A DNA stretch of 64,000 nt. Source: Phoebastria nigripes. Its lineage: Eukaryota; Chordata; Aves; Procellariiformes; Diomedeidae. Numbering within the stretch: position 1 is the stretch's first letter; each line of letters starts with the position of its first letter. The stretch is from assembly GCA_035582835.1 (NCBI GenBank), contig JAYKAV010002739.1, positions 354,630 to 418,629 on the forward strand. The letters run 5' to 3'. The translations under genes were made by a program, and so were the position numbers. Positions 26,466-39,406 of the stretch are shown piece after piece. The notes under the pieces were generated by a model that had not been told where the DNA came from, did not search any database, and saw only the letters and a program-made list of their open reading frames with translations.

Positions 26466-26799
26466 TCTCTAGAACTACCGGAGAGGAGGTTGTAGCGAGG
26501 TGGGTGTTGGTCTCTTCTAAGTAACAAGCGATAGGACAAGAGGAAATGGCCTCAAGTTGCGCCAGGGGAGGTTTAGATTGGATATTAGGAAAAATTTCTT
26601 CACCGAAAGGGTTGTCAAGCATTGGAACAGGCTGCCCAGGAAAGTGGGTTGAGTCAGCATCCCTGGAGGTATTTAAAAGAGGTGTTGATGTGGTGCTTAG
26701 GGACATGGTTTAGTGGTGGAGTTGGCAGTGTTAGGTTAACAGTTGGACTTGATGATCTTAAGGGTCTTTTCCAACCTAAATGATTCTATGATTCTATAT
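26466..26799 (+). mobile_element. CR1 3' end, sense
   Basis: This CR1 fragment starts at CTAGAACTACCGGAGAGGAG and ends with AATGATTCTATGATTCTATA. It carries the ORF2 C-terminal codons, a stop in GTTTAGTGG, and the 3' UTR with GGACTTGATGATCTTAAGGG. It aligns throughout with 5,570-5,900. It preserves the T lost from the larger copy near 5,700 but has its own small indels around 26,640-26,655 (for example GTGGGTTGAGTCAG). It is non-functional. Confidence 0.93.
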
Positions 26800-27204
26800 G
26801 GACTATTTCTCACCAGGGTGATTAGCCCCAGCAGAGTGCCATGCTAATATGCCAACTTGGTTCTCAGTTCAGAATGGCCTCCTGTCCGGTCAGGTTTTTT
26901 TCCCCTGTCTCTCCCTGCACACTTTTGAGATGATATACTGCTATTACTTAGGCTGTACATGGACTGCTTAACACAGATGCAGTCAAGCCAGGGTAGCCAA
27001 AATGATTTACACAAGCTGCAAATTTTTAGTAAGGGAGACTTTTGCTCAGAGTATATCTTGTCCAGGGAAGAATGAAACAGCAGAGACTGTATTTGGCTTT
27101 TTCTACCCCTTCTACATCTAGGCCAAGATGTTCTTCTGTTAGACATATTTAGTATGGGTCTTCATATTCAAATAGTGTTGGAGTATTAGAACTATAAACA
27201 TGGG

Positions 27205-27232
27205 AAAAAAAAAAAGAAAAAAAAAAAGAAAA
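27205..27232 (+). repeat. Poly-purine A-rich tract
   Basis: Twenty-eight bases of A interrupted by single Gs (A-run, G, A-run, G, A-run). This is low-complexity sequence, possibly a decayed poly(A) tail. No source element can be recognised upstream. Confidence 0.8.
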
Positions 27233-28340
27233 TACTTTCTAAGCTCAAATAAAACAGAAACAGATAAACAGGGCTGCGGGAGAGTTAAGTGCTGTAAAAG
27301 GGATCTTGAAAGTGGGTATATGTTAATTATAAGTGCAAACCTGCATTTAGATCACTGGTAGAAATCATCAAAGTCAACATCCTAAAAATCAGCTTAGCCT
27401 AGAATGTTTTAGGTAATACTGCTGTTGTCCTATGATATTTTGTACTTGTAGCAACATTCTTCCTTTGGTGCCATAGGAACTTCCATTGTCCTGGAGATGG
27501 TGATAACATTTGTTTCAAAAATCCCATTATATCCATTGATAAAATGCTTAAACCAGGATAGTGAACATTATTTTTTTTAAAGAAGAAAGAATCTGAAAGT
27601 TTGTATCAAAACTAGAGGTGAATGGAAATTCTGTGCAACTCTTCACAAAGTACTAGTGAGTCTGCTGATGTGTCTCAGAGCCACTGCTTTTAGTTAATAT
27701 TACTACTAGGGAAATAATACTCATGTCACTGTGGATAATCCTGTGAAGAAGTGAGCTCAGTGTTCAGTGGTGGGCAAACTAACCAGCAAAATGTTAGAAA
27801 TTATTAGGAAAGGAATAGCAAATAAAAAGAAGATACTGTTACGTTAGTATTAGAAACCTGCAGTTTCAATACTGTACACAGCTGTGCCTCAAAGTACAGC
27901 AGAGCTGGAGATGGGGACAGGGGTTCAGTGGTACAAACTGACTTCTATGCAAAGGAGGGACCATAGTGACCTGGTCTCATCGGTCACCCCTGTCCTCAGA
28001 AAAAGATAGCCCCTTTCTCAGAGACATAAAATGACAGAAGTTTACAAAATCACATGTGATATGGGGAAAATTAGCAAGAAATGGGTATTGGCATTTCTTG
28101 TAACTTAAGTGGGAACTCTAACTTCTTCAGTTACAAAGCAGTTTAAATACAAAAGGCAGTTGTTCGATCAGCAAAAGTATAAGTTCATTCAAGTATGTGT
28201 TGGAGAAAGTCATAGCGGATTTGTCTATTGGCAGCTCTTGAACATGGTGGTCTGGAGACAGCCTTCAGACTACGAGATCCCTACTCTGGTTGCTGAGAAC
28301 TGGGAAGATGTACAAAAATTGTTCTATTTATTTTTCTTTT

Positions 28341-28391
28341 TTTGCTTTCTATTTTGCTTATTTTTGCTTTTTTTTGCTTTCTATTTTGCTT
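28341..28391. repeat. T-rich tandem duplication, 32-bp period
   Basis: TTTGCTTTCTATTTTGCTT occurs at 28,341-28,359 and again, identical, at 28,373-28,391, joined by TATTTTTGC-type sequence. This is a minisatellite-like duplication in a T-rich tract. Confidence 0.85.
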
Positions 28392-31300
28392 TTTTGGTGT
28401 GAGAAGCAGAATATGGAACACAAAGAGCTATGATTTGATCCAGTACAGCAGTTTTTACCATTTTACATTTCTTCTTGCAGGTACCTTGAACAATGAGCCC
28501 AAATGAGGTGTGTGTCCTACATGATACCACGCCTGAGGGAGTAACACAGGGATCCTTGTTTTGTTTTGTACTTTAGACTGGGAATACTTTAGCGGATGCA
28601 ACAGTCACCAAAGTAAGCAAGAGTTTTGTAACTGGGAGCTGACTTAAAATGAGAGTCATGAGTTAGGTTCAAGGTTTATGCCTATTTTCTTAATTTTTTT
28701 CCAGGTTTGACTATTTGAATTTTAAATTGTTACATGTGCACTAAGTAAAGAACCTAGATTTTCTTAAATTTTAGAGTAACCGCTGTAACCTATTTGGCAC
28801 ATGTGGCAATCTTGTCACTAATACAGACATCTGGTTACAGACGTAAAGCATTTCAGGTTAGGTAACCCAGTGTAAAAGATGTAAGTAATTTTTTGTGTCT
28901 TGTAAATCTCTTTCCCAAATAATCCACTTCCATATTCTGTTTCCACGTATTTTCTCTTTCCTTATTATTTATTTAAACTTAATTTCTCTAGCTATTGACT
29001 CTACTTTAAGTCTTTAAAAGAGGAAATCTAACCTACTGAACTATGTTTTTAGATAGAAAGTTGCCAGAAAAATAGTCAGTAAATAGTATTCAATAAACAG
29101 CAATTCCAATATATTTCGTAAATGAGCTAATATCTGATTTTACGAAAATGATTTTGGATGAATTCCTGAGCAAATGTTGTGTATGAAACTTTCTGCTATG
29201 GTAGGTGAGCTGCATGATCACAAAGAGAAAAGTTTTGTCTTTCAAGAAATCTGACTTTTCTATTACCAGACAGGAATTTGAGACTGTCCAACTATGGTGC
29301 ACCTTTAAAATAGACCATAGTAAAGAAGTAGCATTGTGAAGAGGATAAAGAGCATTTTAGCAGCACAAAGATAGTATGGTCTAGCCCATGTACTTGTAAA
29401 GCTGTACATAATGACTTTTTGCAATAAGAAATAAACAAGAAGTGAAACTCATAGTACAAAGGAATTTTGAAGGCACCTGTGTGGAAGCTGAATGTGTCAG
29501 TACAGCCAGATGATTTTTGAAGATGNGGAGATGGGATAAAATTTTAATTTTGCAAATTCAGAGGAAGAAAATCCAAGAAGCTCTTTATCTTTTATGTCTA
29601 AATTTTGATGTGGATAGACTCCAACTTGCCTTCTCACCTCTTCCCCCACTAACATCAATCAATCAAAAAAAAAAAAAGACACTTTTGAGATAAAATAATT
29701 ACATTTTACTAAAACTGAAAATCCATGTGGTCTGGCTATAGGCATTTTAATCCTTTGGTAGACAAATGCAAGTACATTAGAAAACTTCTGCTGAACTTCT
29801 ATAATTTTTTTTTTTTCTCCAGATTGGCCTCTAACTTGACAGGCAAATTGTTTTGCAATAGCTGCTGAATTAAGGTGAAGTCCATAATTCAGATCTGAAA
29901 CTCTTAAATGCAACTTCTCCATAATTGGAAATTCAGTGCCTAAATGTCTGACAGGGACACAGCTATTTGTATCTTGCCAAAAACAACTTGGTGGTTCGCA
30001 ATCACAAGGGAAAACTTAGCTTCCCAGCTGGCTGATGGGATGTAATCTGACTCCTACTCGGTTACCGGAGTGCTGCAGAAACATGTGTTCCATTTGTTGA
30101 CAGAACAATTGTCCTGGATAGCATTTACTTACAATTCGGTACTTTCATAAGTATTATAAGAACTTACGTCGTATAGCACAGAAAGTGCAGGTGGCAGTTT
30201 CCATTTTCACTGTGATGGCCTGGGGCCATCACTGCTAAGCACACTGCCAGCTCACTCAGTAAATCCTCTAGACTGGAGTACAGGCAATTTAGGAATTGAG
30301 ACAGATCATGCTGTACCTTGCTGTCCTTAGCTGGCCATTCTCATTTCTGGCTGCTTTCTTCTTGCTCTAACCCTCATAGCTTCTTTGCCCAAAATTGCCT
30401 CATGGGTGGGATTTGTGCCACGTCGATTTCCAGACTGGAAATGGAGTAAGTCATTAGAGTAGAAAGCACACGCGTGGAAAAGTTCTGAACGACAAGAACA
30501 AGAGTGCACTTTGACAGTGGCTCAGGAAAATATTCAACTGTGATCTGATTTTTCTAGACTCTCTTGCGGACATCCCACCTCTTAGAACAATCTGATGAAC
30601 GCTTCTTCATTAAGAAAAAGATACAAGAATAGATCAGATTACAAGGACCTGGAAAAGTATTACTTTCTTTTTTGTTACCTACTGGTGATTTGTGAGGAGT
30701 TGTCTTTGCTAGGAGAAATATTCAGAGGGACAGTAATCTCTGGATTTGTGCTGTAATCGCTTTACCTCCTGAACAATGCAGCTAAATTTGCCATTGATTC
30801 TTTTTCCTTTCAGTTGGGAATCTTAATGTAGTATGTTGTTATGGTATTTATTCTTTAGAAGTCTCAGATAGGAGACTTGAACTTTCTAGAAGTCGCATTT
30901 ACACAAGGGACTTCGACAACAGTCCCNTCATGAGGAGGTTATAACGTCAATAATTCCTAATCTGATTTGCATTAGGGAATACATACAGCTCATTAGCAGC
31001 ACTGTCGTCTTAAAGTTAATTACAACATAACAAAATGTGGGACATGAATTTGACTTGTAAATAAATGTTCCTTGTATCCATGCTCCTCTATTAGTGCCAG
31101 AAAACCAGAGGTAGTGGGGATGATGATCTATGCAGTAAGTATTTCTCTTTAAGTGAGGGAGGAAGCAAAGTAGGCCACCCACTTCCTCCCCCAAAATATC
31201 ACAAAGCTGTGCCTAGTGGGACGTGTAACCTCATTTGCATCAGTCATGTCCTTCATCAACGAACACATTTTTCACTATCCTTTCCATGCTCTGTTAGAAA

Positions 31301-32574
31301 CAACATTCAAATCTGTTTTCTCTCAGGAGGCCAGGAGTGATAGAGTTGCCTCCCTGTCTTATTGGTATATTCTTGCCAACTCCAATCTTCTTGCTTAATT
31401 CCCCTTTTAAAGTAAAGGTTTCCTAATTCTTGTGGAGAAAATAGAAATATATAGGGTTATGCTTGAACAGAAGAGTTGGAAAAGGCAATATTTAATAAAT
31501 TCGGTAATATTTAGTAAAACATTTAAGTTGCAATCTGTAATTAGACAATATTTTATTATAATTTGATTTATTATAATGATTTATTTAAATATTAAAGGAC
31601 TATGACTTTGTTATGTTGCTGTTTTCTGTCCCTAAGTACGTTACTTCTCAAGAGCTGAAACTTCTCAAATACAGAAGAAAAGTATCTGAAGTTAGACATG
31701 CTTTTTGGCTATGTTGTTTGTCAGAAAGTGAAGACCACAACAGCGAATTGAAAACTTAGTACATAGTAAAGATACTTCATTTGGAAAGGTAGCAATTGCA
31801 TAAATATAGTGCCTATTATTGTTATTAGTTTTTTTAGCCCGTTACATAGTTTCATAAACAAAAATTAAGCTACTGATAGCGTACTAAGTAAAGAATGGTT
31901 CTACTGATAAAAAGTTAACCCCCACACACTTTTATGTTTAAACTGATTATTGAAAGAAAGGAAAATGATGTTAGTGCAGATGATGTTACAACTGTTTTAA
32001 AAGGTATAGTCACCAGATCCTGGGTGAAGACCTTGTGGTACGACATTGTGAAATAGAAATGCCAACTCTGAAGGCATTTTGTATGTAGATAATTGGCATG
32101 TAGTTAATTGGGCGTTTTGGAACTGAGTCCAGAGGGTGTCCAAACTCATTTAGAAGTTGGCTTTTCATCACAACAGGTATGATTAAACTCCCTGGGGTGA
32201 TGGAAGAGAAATTGTGTGGGAAGAATATGATCATCTAAAGAGCCTTATGGGAAAAGAGATTTGATGTCCCATATTGCACAATTTACCTCAGCTACCTGGA
32301 ACCCAGGATATATGAATATCTTTGGTGTTTATTTGCTATCTTCCTTCTGTGCATGTGAAAAATAATTTTTACAGAAGTTGACTAACCTTTAATATTCTTC
32401 CTTGGCTGAGGATCGGGTTAAAGGTTAAACTCGGGACTTTAGGCTAAGTAGTGCTATCATAAAGGGTGCTGATTGTTTTGATGCTGTGAAAGCCTGCATG
32501 GGTGAGATTAAAATATTATGCTGAGAGCCTATATAGATAACAAGGAACAAGTGCAGCTGTGAAATGTGTGAGAC

Positions 32575-32850
32575 CACAGGATTGGAAAGAACTTCTTGGA
32601 AGCTTTTCCTGGAAGAGTCCTCTCCTACTGCAGGCATTTACATGCTAAAATCCTTAATGACTACTTCAAGGTCTATCTTAAACTAAGTAGTTTCTTGCTT
32701 TCTCAAGGTTGCCCTAGACCTGTCTTAAAAGGGTTCCCTAGACCTTCATTCTGATGGTGTCTAGAAACTTTTTCCAGCCTAAACTGTGCCAATGTTGTCT
32801 TTTAAGTTAAACAACTGTTCCTTTCTTTGTCCTAGAAAAAAGGAAATATC
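32575..32850 (-). mobile_element. Faint CR1/L3-like relic, antisense
   Basis: ACAGGATTGGAAAGAACTTC resembles an antisense CR1 3' end. Further right, AAACTTTTTCCAGCCTAAAC and GTTCCTTTCTTTGTCCTAG resemble, in correct order and spacing, the antisense ORF2 C-terminal region of old CR1/L3 elements. Divergence is high, so the boundaries are approximate. Confidence 0.5.
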
Positions 32851-35800
32851 ATGGCTACTATAGAGCTAAGCAATGTGAAGGTGGAATGTCAGGAAGGCCT
32901 CCTCTTGTAGTAAGCTGGCCATGGTGATGCTGAGTTGGCACCCTGATCCAGTGAGCATTAAACATATGATTAAGTCTGAGGACGGATTTCACTGCTTTTC
33001 TGTACAGGGGGCTGAAATTTCTTACATTTTAGATATTGCACACAAGCTGGATGGGAGAAGAAATGTAAATTTGTGTTAAAAATCACCTGCATATGTTCTC
33101 ACATGTATAGAAATTTAACTGAAAATTTTCTTTGAAGTCTGCTGCTGCTACTGTTGACTGCCAAATTCCTTATTTGTGTTACTGCACTCGGACAAGGTAG
33201 GTACTGTGTATGAGAAAAGCTAGTACTAAAGAGGGATAAATAGCAATAGATGGACACACAATCAAGGCATGTGGTAGTTTGTTAGAGACCTTTCGTACTA
33301 CCTGACCATGCCTTCTAAAATGGTCAGGTTCTATACGCTGAAGCTAGTAAATCTTTTCCTTCTGTCAGAGCTCTGTACTGATTTCAGTATTGTGACATAC
33401 CAGAAAAAGATTAAGCGGTAGCTTCTTCCTTTCTTTTTTTAAAGACAAACTGAAACAAATTTCTCTAGACTAAAAACTCTTTTTGAACTATGTAACAGCT
33501 CAAACACATATCTGTTTTAAAATGTGTATTCTTCTTTCTCTTTATGAGGAAGAAAGAAGAAACATAAAGACAATTGATCTTCTAAAAGACAGGAAAATTG
33601 AGGAGAGAAAATGAAGTGGAAGTGATTTTATTTCCTAAGTAATCTGTCTGGACTTGCTATACACCTTTCAAATCTACTTTACTCAGCTGAACCTGTACTC
33701 ATTCAAGCTAGTGACTGTAATGATGGTGACATCACTTTTTTGTTTACACTGAAATCTCTTTTGAGGGCAATCACAACAGAGGTGGTTTTAGCAGAGGTAT
33801 TGATTACGCCTCAACTTTGGAATTTGGTAATTTTGGTATACCTCAAACATGCTGCACTTGTCCTCTAGTCTGCTTTTTTTCTTAGCTTTAAATTATGAAC
33901 TCCTCAGGCCTGTGATTATTTCTTCATAAGCATTTAAAAACCACATAGAACAATAAATCTTCTGGAAAGAAACAAGAATAACTTTGATCCTTGACCATAT
34001 TAATATACAATAAATATTTAGTCACAATTTTGCATTTAATATTGCACCCACAAACTCTGTGGAGATAAGCACTCAACACTTGTAAATCTTAGTTTAGGAT
34101 CTGCCAGAATGCAGGTTGCTATTAGTTTTGATTTGACCCTGTTGTTCATGTGCCTTATGAGATGGTCTTCATTTACACAGTTGCTTCAGTTTGTTGGTTT
34201 TTTTTACAAGACCATTCTTACTGCATTCAGCACGCAAAATAGGACAGCATTTACTTAATGAACAACTTCTCAGTGTTTCATCTTAGTTGTGCAGACTTAG
34301 GATGTATCTATTACTTTATTATTTACTGCTCCGAGGGTGAAATTATTATTTTTCTTTTGTGCTTTTTACTAGTATTCAGCTTTATATTTCTGGTTGTTTT
34401 ATAAGCATTGACTTTCATGACAGCTTTCACAAGTAAGGGAAGGGGTATTTATCCTTTTGCACATGGCTAGCCAAACAAAGTCAAGAGCTTCAACTAATCT
34501 TCAGTATCCAATTTTAGACACCTGCAACTGGTAATTTTTTTAAGTGTTAAGTATTGTATGACACTCATCTCCAAAATGCAACATCTTCTGGCTTTATTTG
34601 CAAATGTCTTTGGCTTTTTTGCAGTCTGAACCTGGCAAACAGGTACCTAGAATGCAAAGAATGCACAGTTTAGCTGACCACGTAGGAGAAAGTTTCATTT
34701 TTTAAATTGTGATGTAGAAAGTACATTGGCAGGGGTCATGAGACTCTTCAGTTTTTCTGCTATACTCTGCCTCCTAGCAGAGAACTCTTCCCTCCCTAGA
34801 CCCTTTTCTTTGTCTTTAAGAGCATTAGGTCAGAACTCATACTTCTCCTTTTGCAGCTCTAGTTTGTGTGTTTCTTTCCTCACCCCTTCTTGCCCCGACC
34901 CCTGTTTTAACATCTGATACTTACCTTTCTGATCCCCAAGAGATCAGCATCTTTCTCCCCAAGCTTACTCCACTTCTTTGCTTGGAGCCAGACTTCTCAC
35001 CCTACCCAGGTGTTTCTCTTGCCTGTTTCCTTCTGTACCTGTAATTGTTTGCACTAGTATTTGTGTCTCTTCGCCCTTAACCTTTTGTTTGACTTCTGTT
35101 ACTCCTATTTAAATGTTCTTTGTCCTAGTGCAGCTATAGGAACCGGTTGTTTGCATATTGCATCCCTCTCCTCCTCACACAGTGCTTTCATTTCTTGAAT
35201 TTCTGTTTGCTTCTGCAGATGCTCTAATGAGAAAGAAGGGCCAGTCCTCTTATCTTCTTTCCCCCTGCAGCTCCTCTCTCCTTTTCTCTTTCCATTGGTG
35301 GCTCCTCAGTCTGAGACTCTGTCCTAGCCATGGAAATTATTTCTGCTTTCTCCAGGGAGAAAAGGTAACAAGGGCTATGGAGTATTGACTCCTAGCATTT
35401 TCTTCCTTTACCATTCTTAGGACTCTTCTTAGGGGCACTGCCGCTGCCAAAATAATCTCCTCTTGTGATTACCTGCACCGGGTACTCCCCACCACTAAAG
35501 TTGCCAATGTTTTCATTAATGATACTGTGTCAGCCTGTAAGAACAGCCAGTATTAAAAGACAAAAAACTTGAGAAAGAGTCTACTTCAGTAAAGGTAATG
35601 GCTGTTGCAGTTATCCCATCAAACACCGTCTTTTCATCCTGTTCGCGAGGTCTGTGGTAACTTCCTGCCAGAGGTCATACTTGCCAGAGCAGCTGATGAC
35701 TGGTGTGGATCGGATGCTAGTGTCAGGCTGGATGGAAGGTGCTTTTATCAGCCCCTAACTTCCTTCCTTTGAGCCCTGTAAGTGCCTGATAGTTGGCAAG

Positions 35801-38559
35801 AAATTAAACAGCAGGAGAGTAGAGTGTAAAGCTCACAGTGATGGCTCTGCCTTAAGGAGACAGGCAATTTCCTAATCAGAGAAATAGAGATCTGGCTTAT
35901 CCAACAATTTCTGCCTCTTCCATCCATGTCCAAGAATGTGGGGAGGGAGGTGGGGGGAGGAAAGGGAGGAAGAGGAGTGGAGGAAAAGCACCATCAGGCC
36001 ACTCTGGGTGGACCAGGTACATTATCTTATTAAAAATACTGATGATCCACTTCTTCAGTGCCACATGAGCCCTGTCCATCTCCTTTCATATGTCATCTGG
36101 TGTGCCAGTGACAGTTGCACTTACACTTGTATGCACAAAGCTGGCCTGTTTCTATTTCAATAACGGCTTTTGGAAAAGGTAGGTTTTGAACATTATGAAG
36201 TTCTGGTCAACTTGATGTGAACAGAGGCATCACTTTCTTTTCTCTCAGGCAGCATGGCATGGGGAAGCTAGGTTGGCCTTTTCTGCTGTAGTTATACATA
36301 CGGTGACCAGATGGAATGCAGTGAGCAAACAAGTTTTTCAGCTCAGCAAATGACTGGGTGTTCACCTGGAGATATTGTTCTCAGTATAGTGTGCCAAAGG
36401 AAGTACGATGAATGAATGCTGGGCCCTACTGCACCTTGATTTGTCTATTGGGTATTCTCTGATGCCAGGGAAAAGAGTGCTAGAGCATCTCGTCAGAGAT
36501 CCCTCTTCAGAACCCACTTCAGAGATCAAGAGGATAATGGAAAAGGAACATCCTTTAATGCCAAAACCTAACTGACATTCATGTCAGTAGGCTCCTTTTT
36601 GACAGACTAAACATTCTTCTCACTTTGGCTGAGTTTTTAGAAATACTCTGTCTGCTGTCCTCTGAGGAACCTCACCAAATAGTGTAGTTTACTGCACATT
36701 ATGGGAAGTCCTTACTTTAGATATTATTGTTCTCCGGGCTGAGTCCCCAGAGAAGGGAGAAGTTCTGTGCTCNTGAAGATGGGTTGTGTTCATCCCAATA
36801 TCAGAGGAGCTCTGTGATCTGCCTCCCAAGACACCTGTTTAGCACTAATTATGTGGGACCTGAAGTTATAATCCATCCCCATTATACCCATGCTGTCTAG
36901 TGCAAGATCATTTTCAATGATTTATCTGAGTTGCAACTCTGCCAGTACTGTTCTTGGAAGAGGAAAGGACAGGATAGGTCACAGTTATACCGCAGGTGTA
37001 TCAAGGCACTTTATATCAAGGTTATTATTTTTGTGGTGGTTGTGCACAGTGCTTTATTTCTGTCTATTATCTGTTCAAACTCAGCTGAGACCTGATCCAG
37101 GTCATAATCTTTGAAGAGTGTGTTAAGATTGCTCCCTGTTCAATCAGTTCCACATAGCTTGCTTTACTTCATCTCCTCAGTACAACTACACTGTAGTGTA
37201 GCTTACACTAATGATATGTTCCTCAAAGTACAGGTTATAGTGACCTGGTGTAGACCCATGCCAAGTCATTCATTTGAAAGCTTCCTCCAAGTTGTATGGG
37301 TCAGGAGCTCTGGCCTTATGGCTGGGATTGCATCTGTGCCCAGTGCCATCCAACAGTGTGTGCACCTGCTGTTCCTTCCAGGACATCTGCTTCTGTTCAG
37401 AGAAACAGTGAACTATTTTCATCTGCAGACTGATCTGTCTCTACCAGTGCCTTTCCTGAAAAGCATAGAGAGAAATACTGGTCACCAATCAGCTCTTCTT
37501 GCCCATGCTCAGGCAAAGGTTCAGAGCCTTTTGCTAGCCTGTGGCCAGCCTCCAAAGCAAGCGGGTCTCTAAAGCTGTGCTAAGCCTCCTGCTGGTAGGC
37601 AGTAGGAGAGGCCTGGTTTGCCTCTACAGCCAGGTTTACATTTTTGTCCGNGAGCTCTGCAGAGCCTCCTTTTATAGTCTTCTTAGTCCAGCACGGTGTT
37701 TGCTGATGCACACATTCCTTTCATTTGCTGCTTCTAAAGCTACTGATAAGACCAGCAGCTCTCTTATCTCCGTTTGAGAGGGCTTGTTTGAGACCCAGTC
37801 TAATTCTCATCCCCTCACCTTGATCTGTCTTGACTGTGTTATATCTGCGTCAGTCAGCCTGCCTTCTCTTTTACACTGCATCTCCTGTGATCCCAGTCTG
37901 ATCCTGAAATCTCTGTGCCTATCTTCAAGTGACCCATCCAGACTTTGTCACTTTCAGAACACAAGCTGGGACTGGGCCAGCACTGGTATTTTCTNCCTGA
38001 GACTTCTGAGCCATTCAGGGTTCACATGCTGTATGTAACATAAGCACTAAGCCCAAAGCATCCCAAAAGTGGTCCAGGGTATTGGCTGTATTGCACGTAT
38101 TGTGGAGCTGTGTGGCATCTCTGCCCCACTGGTGCACACCAACTTGTTGCATTTACGGTATTAGAGCTTTGTTGACAGCTCAGTCCTGAAGTCCTGGGCA
38201 AATAAAGGCTGCCTTCTGGTCAGGCCAGGCAGGGTTTCAGGGTGGAAAGAGGGGCCATAGCACACAACTCCCCCCGAGACTGTACTGGGTGTAGTTAGAA
38301 GAAGCCCCAGGGTGATGTAAGCATGTTATCAAGCATAAGAAGCATGAAGGGATGGTTCATCTGCTGTGTATATGCATGTTCAGTCCTATCAGTACAAGGT
38401 GTTTTAGAATCGAATGTGTCCAAGGAGGGTGTAATCTTTACAGAGGCAGACAAGGCAAAAGTTATCTCTACTAGACAAGTGTAAACAGCTGTTTCTTTCT
38501 AAAAACTTTTACTGGAGCGAGCTTTACAGAGGCAGCCAAAAGCACAACCTTGACACTAA
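32851..38559. other. Non-coding stretch upstream of the CpG island
   Basis: No supported gene. From about 34,700 to 38,040 the sequence is more C/T-rich and has a run of plus-strand frames, including 153 codons at 37,111-37,572, none with a recognised domain or conserved motif. Unannotated distal promoter or enhancer sequence could lie here but cannot be read by eye. Confidence 0.55.
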
Positions 38560-38575
38560 CCCCCTCCCCCCCCCC
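38560..38575. repeat. C-rich run
   Basis: Sixteen bases, all C except one T. It lies about 200 bases upstream of the CpG island. Confidence 0.9.
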
Positions 38576-39135
38576 AGCCTTTTGAATAAAGGATTGTTGG
38601 AATATTTATACAAGGGTAAATAATACTATTTTTGGAAATGACTGACTGACTTTGGTTACTTTTTTCCAAAAAAAATCAGCCCGAGGCAGGCACCTGGCAT
38701 GGAAAATTTCAGCTTGCGTGGTAAGAGCTTGGCAGAAGTTACCAGCAAGTGAGAAGGGGTGCTGTGCGGGGCAAGCGTCAAACAGTCGTAGTCACCGGCA
38801 GCGCTACCACTCTCCGTCCGGCAGCGCCGGCAGCTCGCTGCTCTCCCGCGCGGGGGGGCGCGGCGCTGCCAGAGCGCCGCTCCCGCCGCGCCGGCCCCGC
38901 CAGCCCGGGACTTGAGCCTTTCCGACAGGCGGAGCTCGCCCGCCCCGGCAACGGGCAGCCTCCGCCGGGAAGGCGGCTGAGGGGAGGCAGGGGCAGCCCG
39001 CCACGCGGCTCCGCGTGGGACCGCGGTCCCCGCCGCCCCCTCCCGCGCCCGCGTCCCGCCCCGCAGCGCCGCGCCAGCTCCCGGGGGGCCGCGGCGGGCG
39101 GGGGAGTTGACGCGCCAGGCGCTGCTCTCCCTCCC

Positions 39136-39174
39136 ATTGGCTGGCGGCGCTGCCGGTCGCGCGCGGGGCGGGGG
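39136..39174 (+). promoter_or_regulatory. Inverted CCAAT box plus GC box
   Basis: ATTGG at 39,136-39,140 is the reverse of CCAAT, the NF-Y site, in the favoured CCCATTGGCTG context. GGGGCGGGGG at 39,165-39,174 fits an Sp1/KLF site. The pair lies about 185-220 bases upstream of the candidate start codon, suggesting transcription initiation somewhere in roughly 39,190-39,260. Confidence 0.65.
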
Positions 39175-39358
39175 GAGCGGGCGCGCGGAGTCGGTCTGGG
39201 CTCAGCCCCCGGCGCGGCGGAGTAGTCGCGGCCGCCCCGTCCTGAGGGCACCAGCGCCGCCCGCCTCCGCCAGGCAGTCAGCCGCCCGGCCCCGGCTCCA
39301 GCTCGCCGTCCGCCTCCCGTTCCGCGTCCCTCTCCCGGGCGATCTTAGCGGGGCCGCG

Positions 39359-39406
39359 ATGGAAGAGGAGCGGGCGGGCGAGCAGATGAGACCGTTGCTC
39401 ACCACG
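39359..39406 (+). CDS. First coding exon (partial) of an unidentified plus-strand gene
   Basis: The ATG at 39,359 has G at -3 and G at +4, a good Kozak context. No in-frame stop precedes the donor. Sixteen codons read MEEERAGEQMRPLLTT and end exactly at ACG|GTAACG, a plausible though not ideal splice donor, giving a phase-0 intron. A second in-frame ATG at codon 10 has a weaker context. The acidic start followed by MRPLL recalls cytosolic N termini of membrane proteins, and ExxxxLL is close to, but not, the [DE]xxxL[LI] sorting signal. That is too little to name the gene, and I do not recognise it. Downstream exons must lie in the rest of the window or beyond it. The alternative is a longer exon reading through the donor to 39,595, but that part is just G+C-rich frame with Gly/Arg/Ala composition. 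Confidence 0.55.

Larger units (their letters stand above)
26800..32574. other. Non-coding stretch
   Basis: No supported gene apart from the low-complexity sites listed separately. An A-run sits at about 29,668-29,679 and a T-run near 29,806-29,816. A 97-codon frame at 28,109-28,402 ends in a Phe-rich run made by the T-rich repeat; its first 70 residues are not recognised. Confidence 0.6.

Noticed and set aside
28109..28402. A frame ending in a Phe-rich, membrane-like segment
   Set aside because: The apparent hydrophobic segment is made by the T-rich 32-bp duplication, so it is not evidence for a membrane protein.
37111..37572. A 153-codon open frame upstream of the CpG island
   Set aside because: It has no recognised domain, no good start context and no evident splice partners. 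Its length is compatible with chance in a C/T-rich stretch.
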